A DNA stretch of 64,000 nucleotides. It comes from an uncultured Bacilli bacterium. GTDB lineage: Bacteria; Bacillota_I; Bacilli_A; RF39; UBA660. How positions within the stretch are numbered: the first letter of the stretch is position 1; each line of letters starts with the position of its first letter. Location of the stretch: assembly GCA_934183155.1 (NCBI GenBank), contig CAKPSB010000007.1, positions 7,473 through 71,472 of the forward strand, written 5' to 3'. The position numbers and the translations under genes are program-made. Positions 8,709 through 17,474 of this stretch are shown piece by piece. Below the pieces are notes generated by a model, which worked only from the letters and a program-made list of their open reading frames with translations, had not been told where the DNA came from and made no database searches.

Positions 8709-9406
8709 TGAATATTGATGAATTTAAGAATGAAATAAGTAAACTTGGTATTGAATATGATAATGATAAACTTTTAAAGTTAGAAAAATATTATGAACTT
8801 TTAATTGACTGGAATAATAAAATAAATTTGACGGCGATTGTAGACAAAGAACAGGTTTATTTGAAACATTTTTATGATAGTTTAACTTTGTTTAAAATAG
8901 TTGATTTAAATAAGGTTGATTCATTATGTGATTTAGGTACTGGTGCAGGTTTTCCTGGTATTGTAATTAAAATATTTTTTCCTAATATAAAAATTACTTT
9001 AGTTGATGCATTAAATAAACGTATTAATTTTTTAAATGAGGTTGTTCAAAAATTAAATTTAAGTAATGTTACTTTAATTCATTCAAGAGCAGAAGATTAT
9101 GGTAGGGATCATAGAGAATGTTTTGATGTTGTAACGGCACGGGCATTATCTAGTTTACCAGTTTTACTTGAATATGGTGTTTCATTACTTAAAATTAATG
9201 GTACGCTTTGTGCAATGAGAGGAAATGATGATAGTAGTGATAGTTTAAATGCTATTTCGCAACTTAATGTTTCTTTGGAAAAGGTTGTACATTTTCAATT
9301 ACCATATGAGAAAAGTAATAGAACTTTGATTTTATTTAGAAAATTATCTAAAACGAATATTAAATATCCTAGAAGATTTATAGAAATAAAGAAGAAACCT
9401 CTTTAA
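8708..9406 (+). CDS. rsmG: 16S rRNA (guanine-N7)-methyltransferase RsmG
   Basis: This 232-aa class I methyltransferase modifies G527 (E. coli numbering) of 16S rRNA. The SAM-binding motif CDLGTGAGFPGIVIK spans about residues 74-88, preceded by the family block NKINLTAI and HFYDSL. It overlaps the mnmG stop by one base. The mnmG-rsmG-noc/parB order is the typical Bacillota arrangement. Length is normal. Confidence 0.96.
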   Translation: MNIDEFKNEISKLGIEYDNDKLLKLEKYYELLIDWNNKINLTAIVDKEQVYLKHFYDSLTLFKIVDLNKVDSLCDLGTGAGFPGIVIKIFFPNIKITLVDALNKRINFLNEVVQKLNLSNVTLIHSRAEDYGRDHRECFDVVTARALSSLPVLLEYGVSLLKINGTLCAMRGNDDSSDSLNAISQLNVSLEKVVHFQLPYEKSNRTLILFRKLSKTNIKYPRRFIEIKKKPL

Positions 9407-9575
9407 TTGTTTGATTTTTGATTTGTAGAAGTGGCATTATATATGTCTCTTTTTTTATTGTTATATTGTTATTTGTAAATTGTTTTTTCCTTTATAAATA
9501 TTTCTTTTAAAATAGTTGAATTATTTTAAAAAAAATAGTATGATAAAATAAAAGAATAGAGGGGAGGGGTAGATT

Positions 9576-11258
9576 GTGCAAGAAAATGGAAAACTTACTG
9601 TTTTAAGCATGCAAGATATTTTGCCAAATAGATTTCAGCCAAGATTTAAATTTGATGAAGAAAAATTAGAAGAACTTGCTTTATCTATTAGTAAATATGG
9701 TGTTATTCAACCAATTGTTGTAAGACCAGTTAGTAATAAATATGAAATTATTGCTGGTGAACGTAGGTTTAAAGCCAGTAAACTTGCAAATAGATCTACT
9801 ATTCCTGCTATTGTAATTAATTTATCTGATAAAGATAGTGAAGAGATTGCTTTACTTGAAAATGTACAAAGACAACAATTAAATCCAATTGAAGAAGCCG
9901 TTTCATATAAACGGATTTTAGACATGGGATATATTACGCAAGAAGAACTTGCTAAAAAAATTGGAACATCTCAATTGGCAATTGTGAATAAAATAAAACT
10001 TTTAAGTTTGAGTGATGAGGTTCAAAGTTATTTGTTAAATAATAAGATTTCTGAAAGGCATGCAAGAAGTTTACTTAGAGTTACTGATAAAGAAATGCAA
10101 GTTCAATTGCTTTACCGAATTGTTAAAGAAAGACTTACCGTTAAACAAACAGATAAAGAAATTGCTAAAATTAAAGAAAATGAAAATAAATTTGAAATGT
10201 CAAAACAAAATATTAATTCTAATCAAGAGGTTAAAAAAATAGTTGAACCGATTGAAACAGAGTCAATTGAAAGTTTATTTGATGAAAGCGAAAATTTAGA
10301 AAGGGGTAATCATATGGATATTGATAAGATTATGCGTGAGGCAAAAGATATAAATGTTCCAACGAAAGAAGAACCAAAAGATATTTCTAATCTTATGGTA
10401 TCAGGCGTGGATGTACAAAGTGAACCTATTGTTAGACAGGAATCTGCTTCGGCACCTCTTGAACCAGGAAAGTTTATTAATGTTCAACCTCAAGCACAAG
10501 TTCAGGAAAAGCCAATAAGCCCAGTTCAAACTGACAGCGTAACTTTTGATAGTGTATTTAATCAGGGGTTAATGGATACTCCAAATAAAACTGTTTCTCA
10601 GCCTATAAACGATTCGCAAAATAATGTTAATTCTCAAACTTTTGTGAAGCCTCAAGCTTCTATTAATTCGTCAGCTTCTTCTGATTTAAGTTCAAAGGCC
10701 GAACCTCAACATAATACTTTTATAAATAGTAATTTGCAAAATAATTCATCAGTTTCTGATTCAGTTGTACAAGCAGGGCCAAGTGTTCCTAATGTTTCAG
10801 ATTCAGTGGAAATTTCAGATGATACAAAAAATAAAATATCAAATGCTGTTGCTATGGCGTTGAAAGGATATAATAGTAGAAAATCTGGTATTGGACAAGC
10901 TTCTACTGCAGCTGATAAATCTGTTCAGAGTAATGTTTCAAGTAATTTTAATGCGCAGCCTCAAGGTGTACCAGCAAAGCCAGTAATGCCTCAAACTAAT
11001 AATATACCAGATGTCGATATTATTTCAGATAATAATATTAATGATTATATTGCTCCAACACCTACTGGTGATAGTACAATAGCGGCTTCAATGAGTCAAA
11101 GCATAAAGCCTGTTAATAATCATGCCCATTTTGCTCAAATTGTTAAAATGCTTAGAGATTGTGCAGACAAAATTGAACAAGAAGGATATTTTGTTAATGT
11201 TGATGAAATGGATTTAAATGATAAATATAAGGTAATATTTACGATAAATAAAGAATAA
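9576..11258 (+). CDS. ParB/Noc-family DNA-binding protein with very long disordered C-terminal region
   Basis: A 560-aa protein; ParB/Noc are usually about 280 aa. Residues 1-200 form an ordinary ParB core: the NTPase motif in IIAGERRFKASKLA (about 61-74), the motif ENVQRQQLNPIEEA (about 92-105) and a helix-turn-helix with ITQEELAKKIGTSQLAIVNKIKLL. From about 205 to 510 the sequence is low-complexity and rich in Q, N, S, P and V. A compact tail of about 45 residues begins NHAHFAQIVKMLRDCADK. The position after rsmG matches noc in B. subtilis; no parA/soj is adjacent. The start is GTG at 9576 with GGGGAGGGG upstream. Whether it segregates chromosomes or mediates nucleoid occlusion cannot be decided here. 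Confidence 0.88.
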   Translation: MQENGKLTVLSMQDILPNRFQPRFKFDEEKLEELALSISKYGVIQPIVVRPVSNKYEIIAGERRFKASKLANRSTIPAIVINLSDKDSEEIALLENVQRQQLNPIEEAVSYKRILDMGYITQEELAKKIGTSQLAIVNKIKLLSLSDEVQSYLLNNKISERHARSLLRVTDKEMQVQLLYRIVKERLTVKQTDKEIAKIKENENKFEMSKQNINSNQEVKKIVEPIETESIESLFDESENLERGNHMDIDKIMREAKDINVPTKEEPKDISNLMVSGVDVQSEPIVRQESASAPLEPGKFINVQPQAQVQEKPISPVQTDSVTFDSVFNQGLMDTPNKTVSQPINDSQNNVNSQTFVKPQASINSSASSDLSSKAEPQHNTFINSNLQNNSSVSDSVVQAGPSVPNVSDSVEISDDTKNKISNAVAMALKGYNSRKSGIGQASTAADKSVQSNVSSNFNAQPQGVPAKPVMPQTNNIPDVDIISDNNINDYIAPTPTGDSTIAASMSQSIKPVNNHAHFAQIVKMLRDCADKIEQEGYFVNVDEMDLNDKYKVIFTINKE

Positions 11259-11276
11259 TTTTGTTCTTTATTTTTT
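11248..11276 (+). terminator. Intrinsic terminator after the ParB/Noc gene
   Basis: ATAAAGAA (11248-11255) pairs with TTCTTTAT (11264-11271) around an 8-nt loop spanning the stop codon, followed by a T-run. Confidence 0.65.
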
Positions 11277-11329
11277 GACTTTTTACTAAATATAATGTAA
11301 AATTAGGTGAATTATTGAGGTGATTATAA

Positions 11330-12190
11330 ATGATTGAATTTACTAAAATGGAAGGTATTGGTAATGATTATATATATGTTGATGTTCAAAAAAATAGGAT
11401 AGATAATCCAAGTGAAATTGTAAAAAAGTTAAGTGATAGACATTTTGGAATTGGTTCGGATGGGCTTATTTTGATTGATAAAAGTGATAAGGCCGATTTT
11501 AAAATGAGTATTTATAATACTGATGGCAGTGAAGCTGAGATGTGTGGTAATGGAATTCGCTGTGTTGGTAAATTTGTTTACGATAAGGGGTTGACTGATA
11601 AAACTGTTTTTACGGTTGAGACTTTAGCGGGAATTAAAACTTTGAATTTAACGCTTAAAAATGGTAAAGTTAGTTTGGTTAAAGTAGATATGGGTGAACC
11701 TATATTGGAAAGTGGTTTGATACCGGCAATTAATACATTTAATGCTGTGTCTAAAGATGGGTTTAAATATTCTAAAGTAAATTTAAATTTTTTAGATGTT
11801 AAAACTGATTTTACTTGTGTTTCAATGGGTAATCCGCATGCGATTTGTTTTATTAAAGATATTTCTAATTTAGATATTTCATTGGGTACTTTGATTGAAA
11901 ATAATAATCATTTTCCTAATAGAACAAATGTTGAATTTATTGAAGTTATTAATTCTAATGAAATTAAGATGCGTGTTTGGGAACGAGGTGTTGGCGAGAC
12001 TTTAGCTTGTGGTACTGGTGCTTGTGCTTCGGCTGTTGCTAGTATTTTAAATGGTTATACTAATAGATGTGTTCAAGTTGATTTACTTGGTGGTAATCTT
12101 TATATTGAATGGGGATTAGATAATCATGTTTATTTAACTGGGCCAGCTAAAATTGTATTTGATGGAGAAATTGACATTAATTCTTTATAA
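11330..12190 (+). CDS. dapF: Diaminopimelate epimerase
   Basis: This 286-aa, cofactor-independent epimerase converts LL- to meso-diaminopimelate, for lysine and peptidoglycan synthesis. The two catalytic cysteines lie in EMCGNGIRC (Cys72) and ACGTGACAS (Cys227), both intact. The ATG at 11330 follows GAGGTGAT. A TATAAT lies at 11291-11296. The gene stands alone between two terminators, away from other dap genes. Its presence implies a DAP-type wall. Confidence 0.97.
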   Translation: MIEFTKMEGIGNDYIYVDVQKNRIDNPSEIVKKLSDRHFGIGSDGLILIDKSDKADFKMSIYNTDGSEAEMCGNGIRCVGKFVYDKGLTDKTVFTVETLAGIKTLNLTLKNGKVSLVKVDMGEPILESGLIPAINTFNAVSKDGFKYSKVNLNFLDVKTDFTCVSMGNPHAICFIKDISNLDISLGTLIENNNHFPNRTNVEFIEVINSNEIKMRVWERGVGETLACGTGACASAVASILNGYTNRCVQVDLLGGNLYIEWGLDNHVYLTGPAKIVFDGEIDINSL

Positions 12191-12201
12191 TGTCTTTTTT
12201 T
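12173..12201 (+). terminator. Intrinsic terminator after dapF
   Basis: GACATT (12173-12178) pairs with AATGTC (12189-12194), loop of 10 nt including the stop codon, then seven Ts. Confidence 0.7.
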
Positions 12202-12280
12202 ATGTAAAGTTTAGATTTTAATTCTTGACTTATGGTATGGTTTTGGTAGTAGAATATTGTATGGAATAGTGGTGATTATT

Positions 12281-12793
12281 TTGAAAAGTTTAGTTATTTA
12301 TTTTTCACGAAGTGGTGAAAATTATGTTGATGGTAAGATTAAGAATATTGATAAAGGAAATACAGAAATTGTTGCTGAAAAGATTAGTGAAATAACTGGG
12401 GCTTCATTATTTAAAGTTAATCCTGTAAAAGATTATCCTTTTGATTATAGGGAGTGTTGTAAAGTTGCTAATCTTGAATTTAATAATAATGAAAGACCTT
12501 TGATTAAAGAAAAAATTGATATTAATGGTTATGATGTTATATACATTGGTGGTCCTATTTGGTGTGGGCATTATCCTATGTGTTTATTTACGGCTTTAGA
12601 AAATCTTGATTTTAAAGGAAAAATAGTGAATCCGTTTGTTACGCATGAAGGCTCTTTGTTTGCTAATACGAAAGAAGATATTGAATATTTATGTCCTGGA
12701 GCTATTATTAATGGACGTTTAGCTATTATTGGAAGTAAGGTGCTTGATTGTGATAAGATTATAGAAATGTGGTGTGAAGATGTATTTAGATAA
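12281..12793 (+). CDS. Flavodoxin-family protein
   Basis: A 170-aa FMN-binding fold. The N-terminus KSLVIYFSRSGENY carries the phosphate-binding loop (SRSGENY) of flavodoxins. IDINGYDVIYIGGPIWCGHYPM (in two blocks, about residues 85-107) matches the second FMN loop. The best start is TTG at 12281, which has GGTGAT seven bases upstream and places the loop at the normal N-terminus. It overlaps dxs by 14 nt, so the two are co-translated. Since the MEP pathway enzymes IspG/IspH need low-potential electrons, a supply role is plausible but inferred. Confidence 0.82.
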   Translation: MKSLVIYFSRSGENYVDGKIKNIDKGNTEIVAEKISEITGASLFKVNPVKDYPFDYRECCKVANLEFNNNERPLIKEKIDINGYDVIYIGGPIWCGHYPMCLFTALENLDFKGKIVNPFVTHEGSLFANTKEDIEYLCPGAIINGRLAIIGSKVLDCDKIIEMWCEDVFR

Positions 12794-14525
12794 AATTAAT
12801 GACGTAAAAGATGTTAAAAAAATTGATTTGGATAAATTATCTATTTTATCTGATGAAGTAAGGCAAGCTATTATAAATAGAGTTAGTAAGATTGGAGGAC
12901 ATATAGGTCCTAATTTAGGCGTTGTTGAATTAACTGTAGCATTACATTATGTATTTAATTCGCCTTTTGATAAAATTGTTTTTGACGTTTCACATCAATG
13001 TTATGCTCATAAAATTTTAACTGGTAGAAAAGAAGCTTTTTTAGATGATAATCATTTTAATGATGTAACTGGTTTTACTAATCCAGAAGAAAGCAAACAT
13101 GATATATTTAAAATAGGTCATACATCTACTTCAATTTCTTTAGCTTTAGGTTTGGCTTTAGAAAGAGATTTAAAAAAGACAAATGAAAATGTTATTGCGG
13201 TTATTGGTGATGGGTCTTTAACTGGTGGTGAGGCTTTAGAGGCTCTTAATTATGCTGGTGAATATAAAGGAAATTTGATTATTATTGTTAATGATAATAA
13301 TCAAAGTATTGCAGAAAATCATGGGGGTATTTACAAAAATTTAAAATTACTTAGAGAAAATAATGGAAAATGTGATAATAATTTTTTTGAAAGTTGTGGG
13401 TTTGAATATCATTATTTAGATGATGGAAATGATGTTTTAAAACTTGTTAAGTTATTTAAGAGTATTAAAAATGTTGATTATCCAGTTGTTTTGCATATTC
13501 ATACAATTAAAGGCAAGGGTTTAAAATTTGCTCAGGAGAAAAAAGAAATTTATCATTCTGGTGGTCCTTTTGATGTTGTTAGTGGGAAATATAAATTTTT
13601 ACCTAAGCAAGATGATACTGTTTTTGATAGCTTGAAAAATTTACTTGATAGTGATGATAGAGCTATAGTAGTTAATGCGGCTACACCAATGGTACTTGGT
13701 TTTACTTGTGATAAAAGAAAAAAATATGTTGAAAGTGGGCAGTTTGTTGATGTTGGTATTGCTGAGGAAAATGCTGTTGCTATGGCTGGTGGAATTGCTA
13801 GGGAAGGAGGAACGGCTGTTTTTGGAACGACAACTACTTTTATGCAAAGAGTTTATGATCAAGTTTCTCATGATGTTTGTTTAAATAATTTACCAGTAAC
13901 TTTTCTTTTGTTAAGAGGAGGAGTTTATGGAATGAATTCGGATACTCATTTGGGTTTGTGTGATATTCAGCTTTTTGCTCATATTCCTAATTTGATTTAT
14001 GTGTCACCATCTACTAGAGGTGAGTATATAAATGCTTTGAAGTTTGCGACAAGTCAAAAAAATCATCCGGTAGGTATAAGAGTGCCTGCTAAATTTAGTG
14101 ATATTAAAGATGATAAGTTTAGTCTTAGTAATAAGGTATTGTTAAAAGGCGAAGGTGTAGCTATATTTGGGGTTGGCAAAATGATTGATATGGCAATGGC
14201 CGTTGCGACTAGATTAAAAATAGATAATATTAGTGTTACAGTTATTAATCCACTTGTTTTGTCTAATTTAGATACACCTTTACTTAATGAGCTTAAGTTA
14301 AAACATAAATTAGTTATTACTTTAGAAGATGGGGAATTATTTGGCGGTTATGGAACAAATATTGCTTCTTTTTACGGTAATGATAATATGAAAGTTTTAA
14401 ATTTTGGTATTTCTAAAAAATTTCATACTGACTTTGATCCTGATGAATTGTTAGAAGAGTGTGGAATGTCTGTTTCAAATATTTGTAATGTAATTTATAA
14501 ATTTTTAAATTCTAAATCTGATTGA
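12780..14525 (+). CDS. dxs: 1-deoxy-D-xylulose-5-phosphate synthase
   Basis: A 581-aa thiamine diphosphate enzyme joining pyruvate and glyceraldehyde 3-phosphate, the first step of the MEP isoprenoid pathway. N-terminal block GVVELTVALHYVFNSPFDKIVFDV (about residues 44-67) and the ThDP/Mg motif GDGSLTGGEALEALN are diagnostic. The transketolase-type second domain contains DVGIAEENAVAMAGG and LRGGVYGMNSDTH. It is somewhat shorter than the E. coli enzyme (620 aa). ATG 12780 is preferred over an in-frame GTG at 12774 because GGTGT lies upstream. It overlaps the flavodoxin gene. A 206-nt AT-rich gap follows before the next gene. Confidence 0.93.
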   Translation: MYLDKINDVKDVKKIDLDKLSILSDEVRQAIINRVSKIGGHIGPNLGVVELTVALHYVFNSPFDKIVFDVSHQCYAHKILTGRKEAFLDDNHFNDVTGFTNPEESKHDIFKIGHTSTSISLALGLALERDLKKTNENVIAVIGDGSLTGGEALEALNYAGEYKGNLIIIVNDNNQSIAENHGGIYKNLKLLRENNGKCDNNFFESCGFEYHYLDDGNDVLKLVKLFKSIKNVDYPVVLHIHTIKGKGLKFAQEKKEIYHSGGPFDVVSGKYKFLPKQDDTVFDSLKNLLDSDDRAIVVNAATPMVLGFTCDKRKKYVESGQFVDVGIAEENAVAMAGGIAREGGTAVFGTTTTFMQRVYDQVSHDVCLNNLPVTFLLLRGGVYGMNSDTHLGLCDIQLFAHIPNLIYVSPSTRGEYINALKFATSQKNHPVGIRVPAKFSDIKDDKFSLSNKVLLKGEGVAIFGVGKMIDMAMAVATRLKIDNISVTVINPLVLSNLDTPLLNELKLKHKLVITLEDGELFGGYGTNIASFYGNDNMKVLNFGISKKFHTDFDPDELLEECGMSVSNICNVIYKFLNSKSD

Positions 14526-14675
14526 TTTTAATTTACGTTTCGTTTACAGCTTAGTTTAATTTCAAATTATTTTTTTAAAATATTACCTTATACTTACGCA
14601 AAAGCATACTTTAATTCTAATTGCTTTTACTTATTAAATTTATTATTTATTTAAATTTTATTATAATTAGATAAT

Positions 14676-14703
14676 TTGACAAAAATATTAATTTGTTTAT
14701 AAT
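14676..14703 (+). promoter_or_regulatory. Strong sigma-A-type promoter for the 150-aa unknown gene
   Basis: Perfect TTGACA (14676-14681), a 16-nt spacer and perfect TATAAT (14698-14703), 28 nt before the ATG at 14732. Confidence 0.8.
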
Positions 14704-14731
14704 ATATCACTGTTTTAAGGGGGAATATTAA

Positions 14732-15184
14732 ATGTTTAAACTTATTAATAAAGCTGGTGTTGGTGTATTTGATTTAGAAAATAAAATTGCGGATGTTGCT
14801 GTTGATTATTGGGTTGATGCTATTAATAAAGCTGGTGATTTAAATAATTCTGATTTTTTACAGATAGCGGATGTTTTATCAAATGAACATATTACTTTAT
14901 CTGACAAGTCTCTTTTGAAATTTAAGTGTTTTATGAAAAAAAATATTATTTCAAAATTTCCTAAAAAAAATGATTATATGATGATTTGGACTGGTGACGG
15001 TAGAGAAATGAATGATGGAACAAGATTGATTGGTGATTTTGGTATTATTAATTGTTCTAAAAAAGCGAACATTCCTTTAGAGTCATTACCTAAGGATATT
15101 TGTATGTGGATAAGACCTGATAGTGTTTCAGTAGAAAACTGTTTTCAATTTGATGAAATATATAGAAAAAGTAAAATTAAATAA
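14732..15184 (+). CDS. Protein of unknown function (150 aa)
   Basis: I do not recognise this family. The product is soluble (no membrane segment or signal peptide), mixed in charge, and starts MFKLINKAGVGVFDLENKI. Notable stretches are an aromatic, Met-rich core around YMMIWTGDGREMNDG (about residues 87-101) and DICMWIRPDSVSVENCF. It has AGGGGG before its ATG, its own near-perfect promoter and its own terminator, so it is a monocistronic, probably well expressed gene. It lies at the left edge of the accessory island between dxs and uvrB. Confidence 0.75.
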   Translation: MFKLINKAGVGVFDLENKIADVAVDYWVDAINKAGDLNNSDFLQIADVLSNEHITLSDKSLLKFKCFMKKNIISKFPKKNDYMMIWTGDGREMNDGTRLIGDFGIINCSKKANIPLESLPKDICMWIRPDSVSVENCFQFDEIYRKSKIK

Positions 15185-15190
15185 GTTTGT

Positions 15191-15217
15191 ATGACTATCC
15201 ATTGGATAGTCATTTTT
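15191..15217 (+). terminator. Strong intrinsic terminator
   Basis: Perfect 10-bp stem ATGACTATCC / GGATAGTCAT (15191-15200 with 15204-15213), 3-nt loop, then a short T-run. It closes the single-gene unit 14732-15184. Confidence 0.85.
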
Positions 15218-15312
15218 AATATTGTATATTAATGTTAATATGTAATAAATTGGTTATAATATTATTTGAAGATTTTAATTATGATGATTGAAATTATAAT
15301 ATTGAGGTTATT

Positions 15313-15727
15313 ATGTTTAAATTATAATCAAAATATAAGCCTGTGGAGATCAACTGCGAGCAATTAAAAAATTGTCTGATGGAATTAAGAAATATAAAAA
15401 ATAATAAGATTTATAGGGTATATGCTTTTTTCAATACTGAAGTGTTACACGTTAAAGTTAAATTAGCACGATATAAATTTGTGGAAGAAGTATAATAATG
15501 ATGGTATAATTTATTTTGTAGGTCATCTTTATAACTAATTTATGTAAATGAAGTTGATGGAATATCAAAAGATTATATAGAAGATGATGAAAAAGCGACT
15601 TATTTTGAAGTGGTTGATAGTGCATGATGTACAAAAGATAAAGTGTGCTAGAGATAAGTTTATAAATACAGTAATGAACACTGAATTTTAAGGTAAAAAG
15701 AAATATTTTTATGGAGTTGATAAATAT
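15313..15727 (+). pseudogene. Decayed coding region upstream of the 172-aa ORF
   Basis: Protein-like reading is visible but broken. From 15313 the frame has a stop at codon 5, then stays open to a TAA near 15494, encoding text such as IKNNKIYRVYAFF. Coding character then shifts frame (a YNNDGIIYFVGHLYN-like segment) and returns in another frame with VNEVDGISKDYIEDDEKATY before TGA at 15625. A further stretch, DKFINTVMNTEF, ends at TAA 15689-15691 in the same frame as the 172-aa ORF at 15728. This pattern suggests one gene damaged by at least two frameshifts and several stops. I do not recognise its family. Confidence 0.55.
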
Positions 15728-16246
15728 ATGAATAATAATGAAGTTTTAGCAAGAAATTATTCTGAAGGAAGTGTTGAATTATATAATTGTTTATTAGAAC
15801 TATGGAAAAATGATTTTGAAACAATTGGATGCTGTATAGGACATAATGGCAATACTCAATATATAGGATTAAATAGAAATAATAATGATAAACTTATAAA
15901 GTTTTTATCTTTGATTAATAAGGATGATATTGTTATTTCTTTTCTTAATAATCATATTAGTATTAAGAAGAATAAAAACAAAGATATATATAATAGTGTA
16001 TTAAATTCTATAAAAAAACTAAATGAAAATGATATTGCTTCCAAGGATAAAGAAATAGAAGACGTAATTAATTTTATTGATAATAATAATTACAAATATG
16101 CTAATATTCGCTATTATTATTATAAAGGTACATTAAAAAAATATATTAATACAAGTGATTTAGATTTAATAAATATTCTAAAAGGAAAATATAAGTATAA
16201 AGTATTAAATGAAAAATTGCCAATGTATCATTTTATAATAGATTAG
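15728..16246 (+). CDS. Unknown protein, possibly the surviving C-terminal part of a broken gene (172 aa)
   Basis: A 172-aa product rich in Asn, Lys and Tyr. Its N-terminus ARNYSEGSVELYNCLLELWKN followed by FETIGCCIGHNG recalls, from memory only, a domain seen at the C-termini of accessory-gene proteins in Clostridia; no function is known to me. The same frame is open upstream to the stop at 15689, reading GKKKYFYGVDKY, and the preceding DNA looks like frameshifted coding sequence. The ORF may therefore be a fragment rather than an intact gene. A GGAG at 15713-15716 is 11 nt from the ATG, a rather long spacing. Very A-rich codon use fits acquired DNA. Confidence 0.55.
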   Translation: MNNNEVLARNYSEGSVELYNCLLELWKNDFETIGCCIGHNGNTQYIGLNRNNNDKLIKFLSLINKDDIVISFLNNHISIKKNKNKDIYNSVLNSIKKLNENDIASKDKEIEDVINFIDNNNYKYANIRYYYYKGTLKKYINTSDLDLINILKGKYKYKVLNEKLPMYHFIID

Positions 16247-16373
16247 TGGTAAATTTATGAATTCAAAAGAAAATTATAATTGTAGATTTATACCAAAAAG
16301 TGATTTTAATTTATAGTTATATTTTTAAAAATCTTAAAAAAATAACAAAAAGTTATAAAGGAGGGAGGAAAAA

Positions 16374-16682
16374 ATGTTCAAAATTCACTCAAAATATATG
16401 CCTAGTGGTGATCAACCGGAGGCAATAAATTCATTAGTTAAAGGAATTAAAAATGGTGAGAAGTATCAAGTTTTACTTGGAGCAACGGGGACTGGAAAAA
16501 CTTTTACAATTGCAAACGTAATTGAAAAAGTGAATAAACCAACATTGCTACTTGCACATAATAAAACTTTAGCTGGGCAACTTTATGCAGAGCTTAAAGA
16601 GTTGTTTCCAGAGAATCATGTATGCTATTTTGTTTCTTATTATAGGAACGCCTCTAAAACTGCTTTATTTAATACCTTTTAG
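16374..16682 (+). pseudogene. uvrB: Truncated duplicate of the uvrB 5' end
   Basis: The first 90 or so residues match the N-terminus of the intact UvrB encoded at 19592, including Walker A GATGTGKT and HNKTLAGQLYAELKELFPENHVCYFVSYY. Homology stops abruptly at 16643 inside the codons for the beta-hairpin region (SYYDYYQPEAY in the intact protein), after which 13 unrelated codons lead to a TAG. The copy has a good AAGGAGGGAGG site, so it may still be translated into a 102-aa fragment with an incomplete ATPase. It is the left partner of a direct repeat that brackets the nucleotide-metabolism operon. Confidence 0.9.
16575..16643 (+). repeat. Left copy of a 69-nt perfect direct repeat (uvrB internal)
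   Basis: Identical to 19793-19861. It is the 3' part of the duplicated uvrB segment, and divergence begins at 16644. Just upstream is a patch where the two copies differ much more (about 16520-16574 versus 19738-19792), so the duplication is a mosaic and not a simple recent tandem copy. Confidence 0.9.
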
Positions 16683-16745
16683 TTTTATTTAACCCCTTAA
16701 AAATATCATAAAAAGCCTAAATAAGACTAGTTAATAAAATGTAAT

Positions 16746-16786
16746 TTTGTGGCTGAAATTTGTATCCATTCGTGTCCACTAAAAAA
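16746..16786 (+). repeat. Left junction-like repeat after truncated uvrB
   Basis: About 41 nt beginning TTTGTGGCTGA resemble 19462-19503 with roughly three quarters identity and a 1-nt indel. Both copies are preceded by the same 14-nt TTTAGTTTTATTTA (16678-16691 and 19443-19456). Matching, same-orientation non-coding repeats at both ends of a cargo operon look like ends or scars of an integrated element. Confidence 0.65.
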
Positions 16787-16850
16787 TTAATAAATATCAA
16801 GATAATATAATTTATAAATTAATGTTTTTAGATAAAAAGTCATATTTTAA

Positions 16851-16859
16851 TGTTATAAT
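16851..16859 (+). promoter_or_regulatory. Extended -10 promoter of the nucleotide-metabolism operon
   Basis: TG-T-TATAAT at 16851-16859, 28 nt before the ATG of the thymidylate-kinase-like gene. No strong -35 is visible. Confidence 0.55.
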
Positions 16860-16886
16860 ATAAATGTATATGTGAGGTGATAGGGT

Positions 16887-17474
16887 ATGTTAGTTATTTT
16901 TGAAGGATTAGACAATTGCGGTAAAACTACATTAGTACAAATGATAAAAGATTATTATTTAAAATTAGGAATAGATGCAGAAATTTCTAAAGAATTTGAA
17001 ACTAATATAGGTAAGGAATTAAAGAAAATGGCAAAAGAAGGAACTTTAGATCCTATCTTAAAAGCATATCTGTTTGCAACTGATAGATATATAAGAATGA
17101 AAAATATAGATCAAGAAGATTTAAAAAATAAAATAATGTTATTTGATCGATACGTTCCGTCTGCTCTTGCTTATCGTATGGCGGAAGGTGTTGATAAAAA
17201 TTGGGTAACTAATATAAATTCAGTTTTTCCAAAAGCTGATATAGGATTTTTTATTGATATAACGCCAAATGAATCTGTTAACAGAAATACAGATGCCAAA
17301 TTTAATATAAAAGCAACACCTGAGCATTTAGGAAAAGTTAGAAGTGCATATTTGTCTATTCTTGATGAAAATAATCTTATTTATATTAATGGAATGCAAC
17401 CGATTGAAAATATATTTGGTGAAGTTATTGATAAAATAGAGGAGTTTAGAAAAAAGAATGAGAGAAAATTTTAA
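16887..17474 (+). CDS. Thymidylate kinase-like protein
   Basis: A 195-aa P-loop kinase of the dTMP kinase family, which phosphorylates dTMP to dTDP. P-loop FEGLDNCGKTT lies at about residues 5-15, the DRY motif in MLFDRYVPSALAYR at about 90-103, and a LID-like region with spaced basic residues near 135-155. GAGGTGAT precedes the ATG. It overlaps the next gene by 17 nt. It sits in an accessory operon rather than the usual tmk-holB context, so it is probably an extra copy; substrate specificity may differ from housekeeping Tmk. Confidence 0.85.
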   Translation: MLVIFEGLDNCGKTTLVQMIKDYYLKLGIDAEISKEFETNIGKELKKMAKEGTLDPILKAYLFATDRYIRMKNIDQEDLKNKIMLFDRYVPSALAYRMAEGVDKNWVTNINSVFPKADIGFFIDITPNESVNRNTDAKFNIKATPEHLGKVRSAYLSILDENNLIYINGMQPIENIFGEVIDKIEEFRKKNERKF

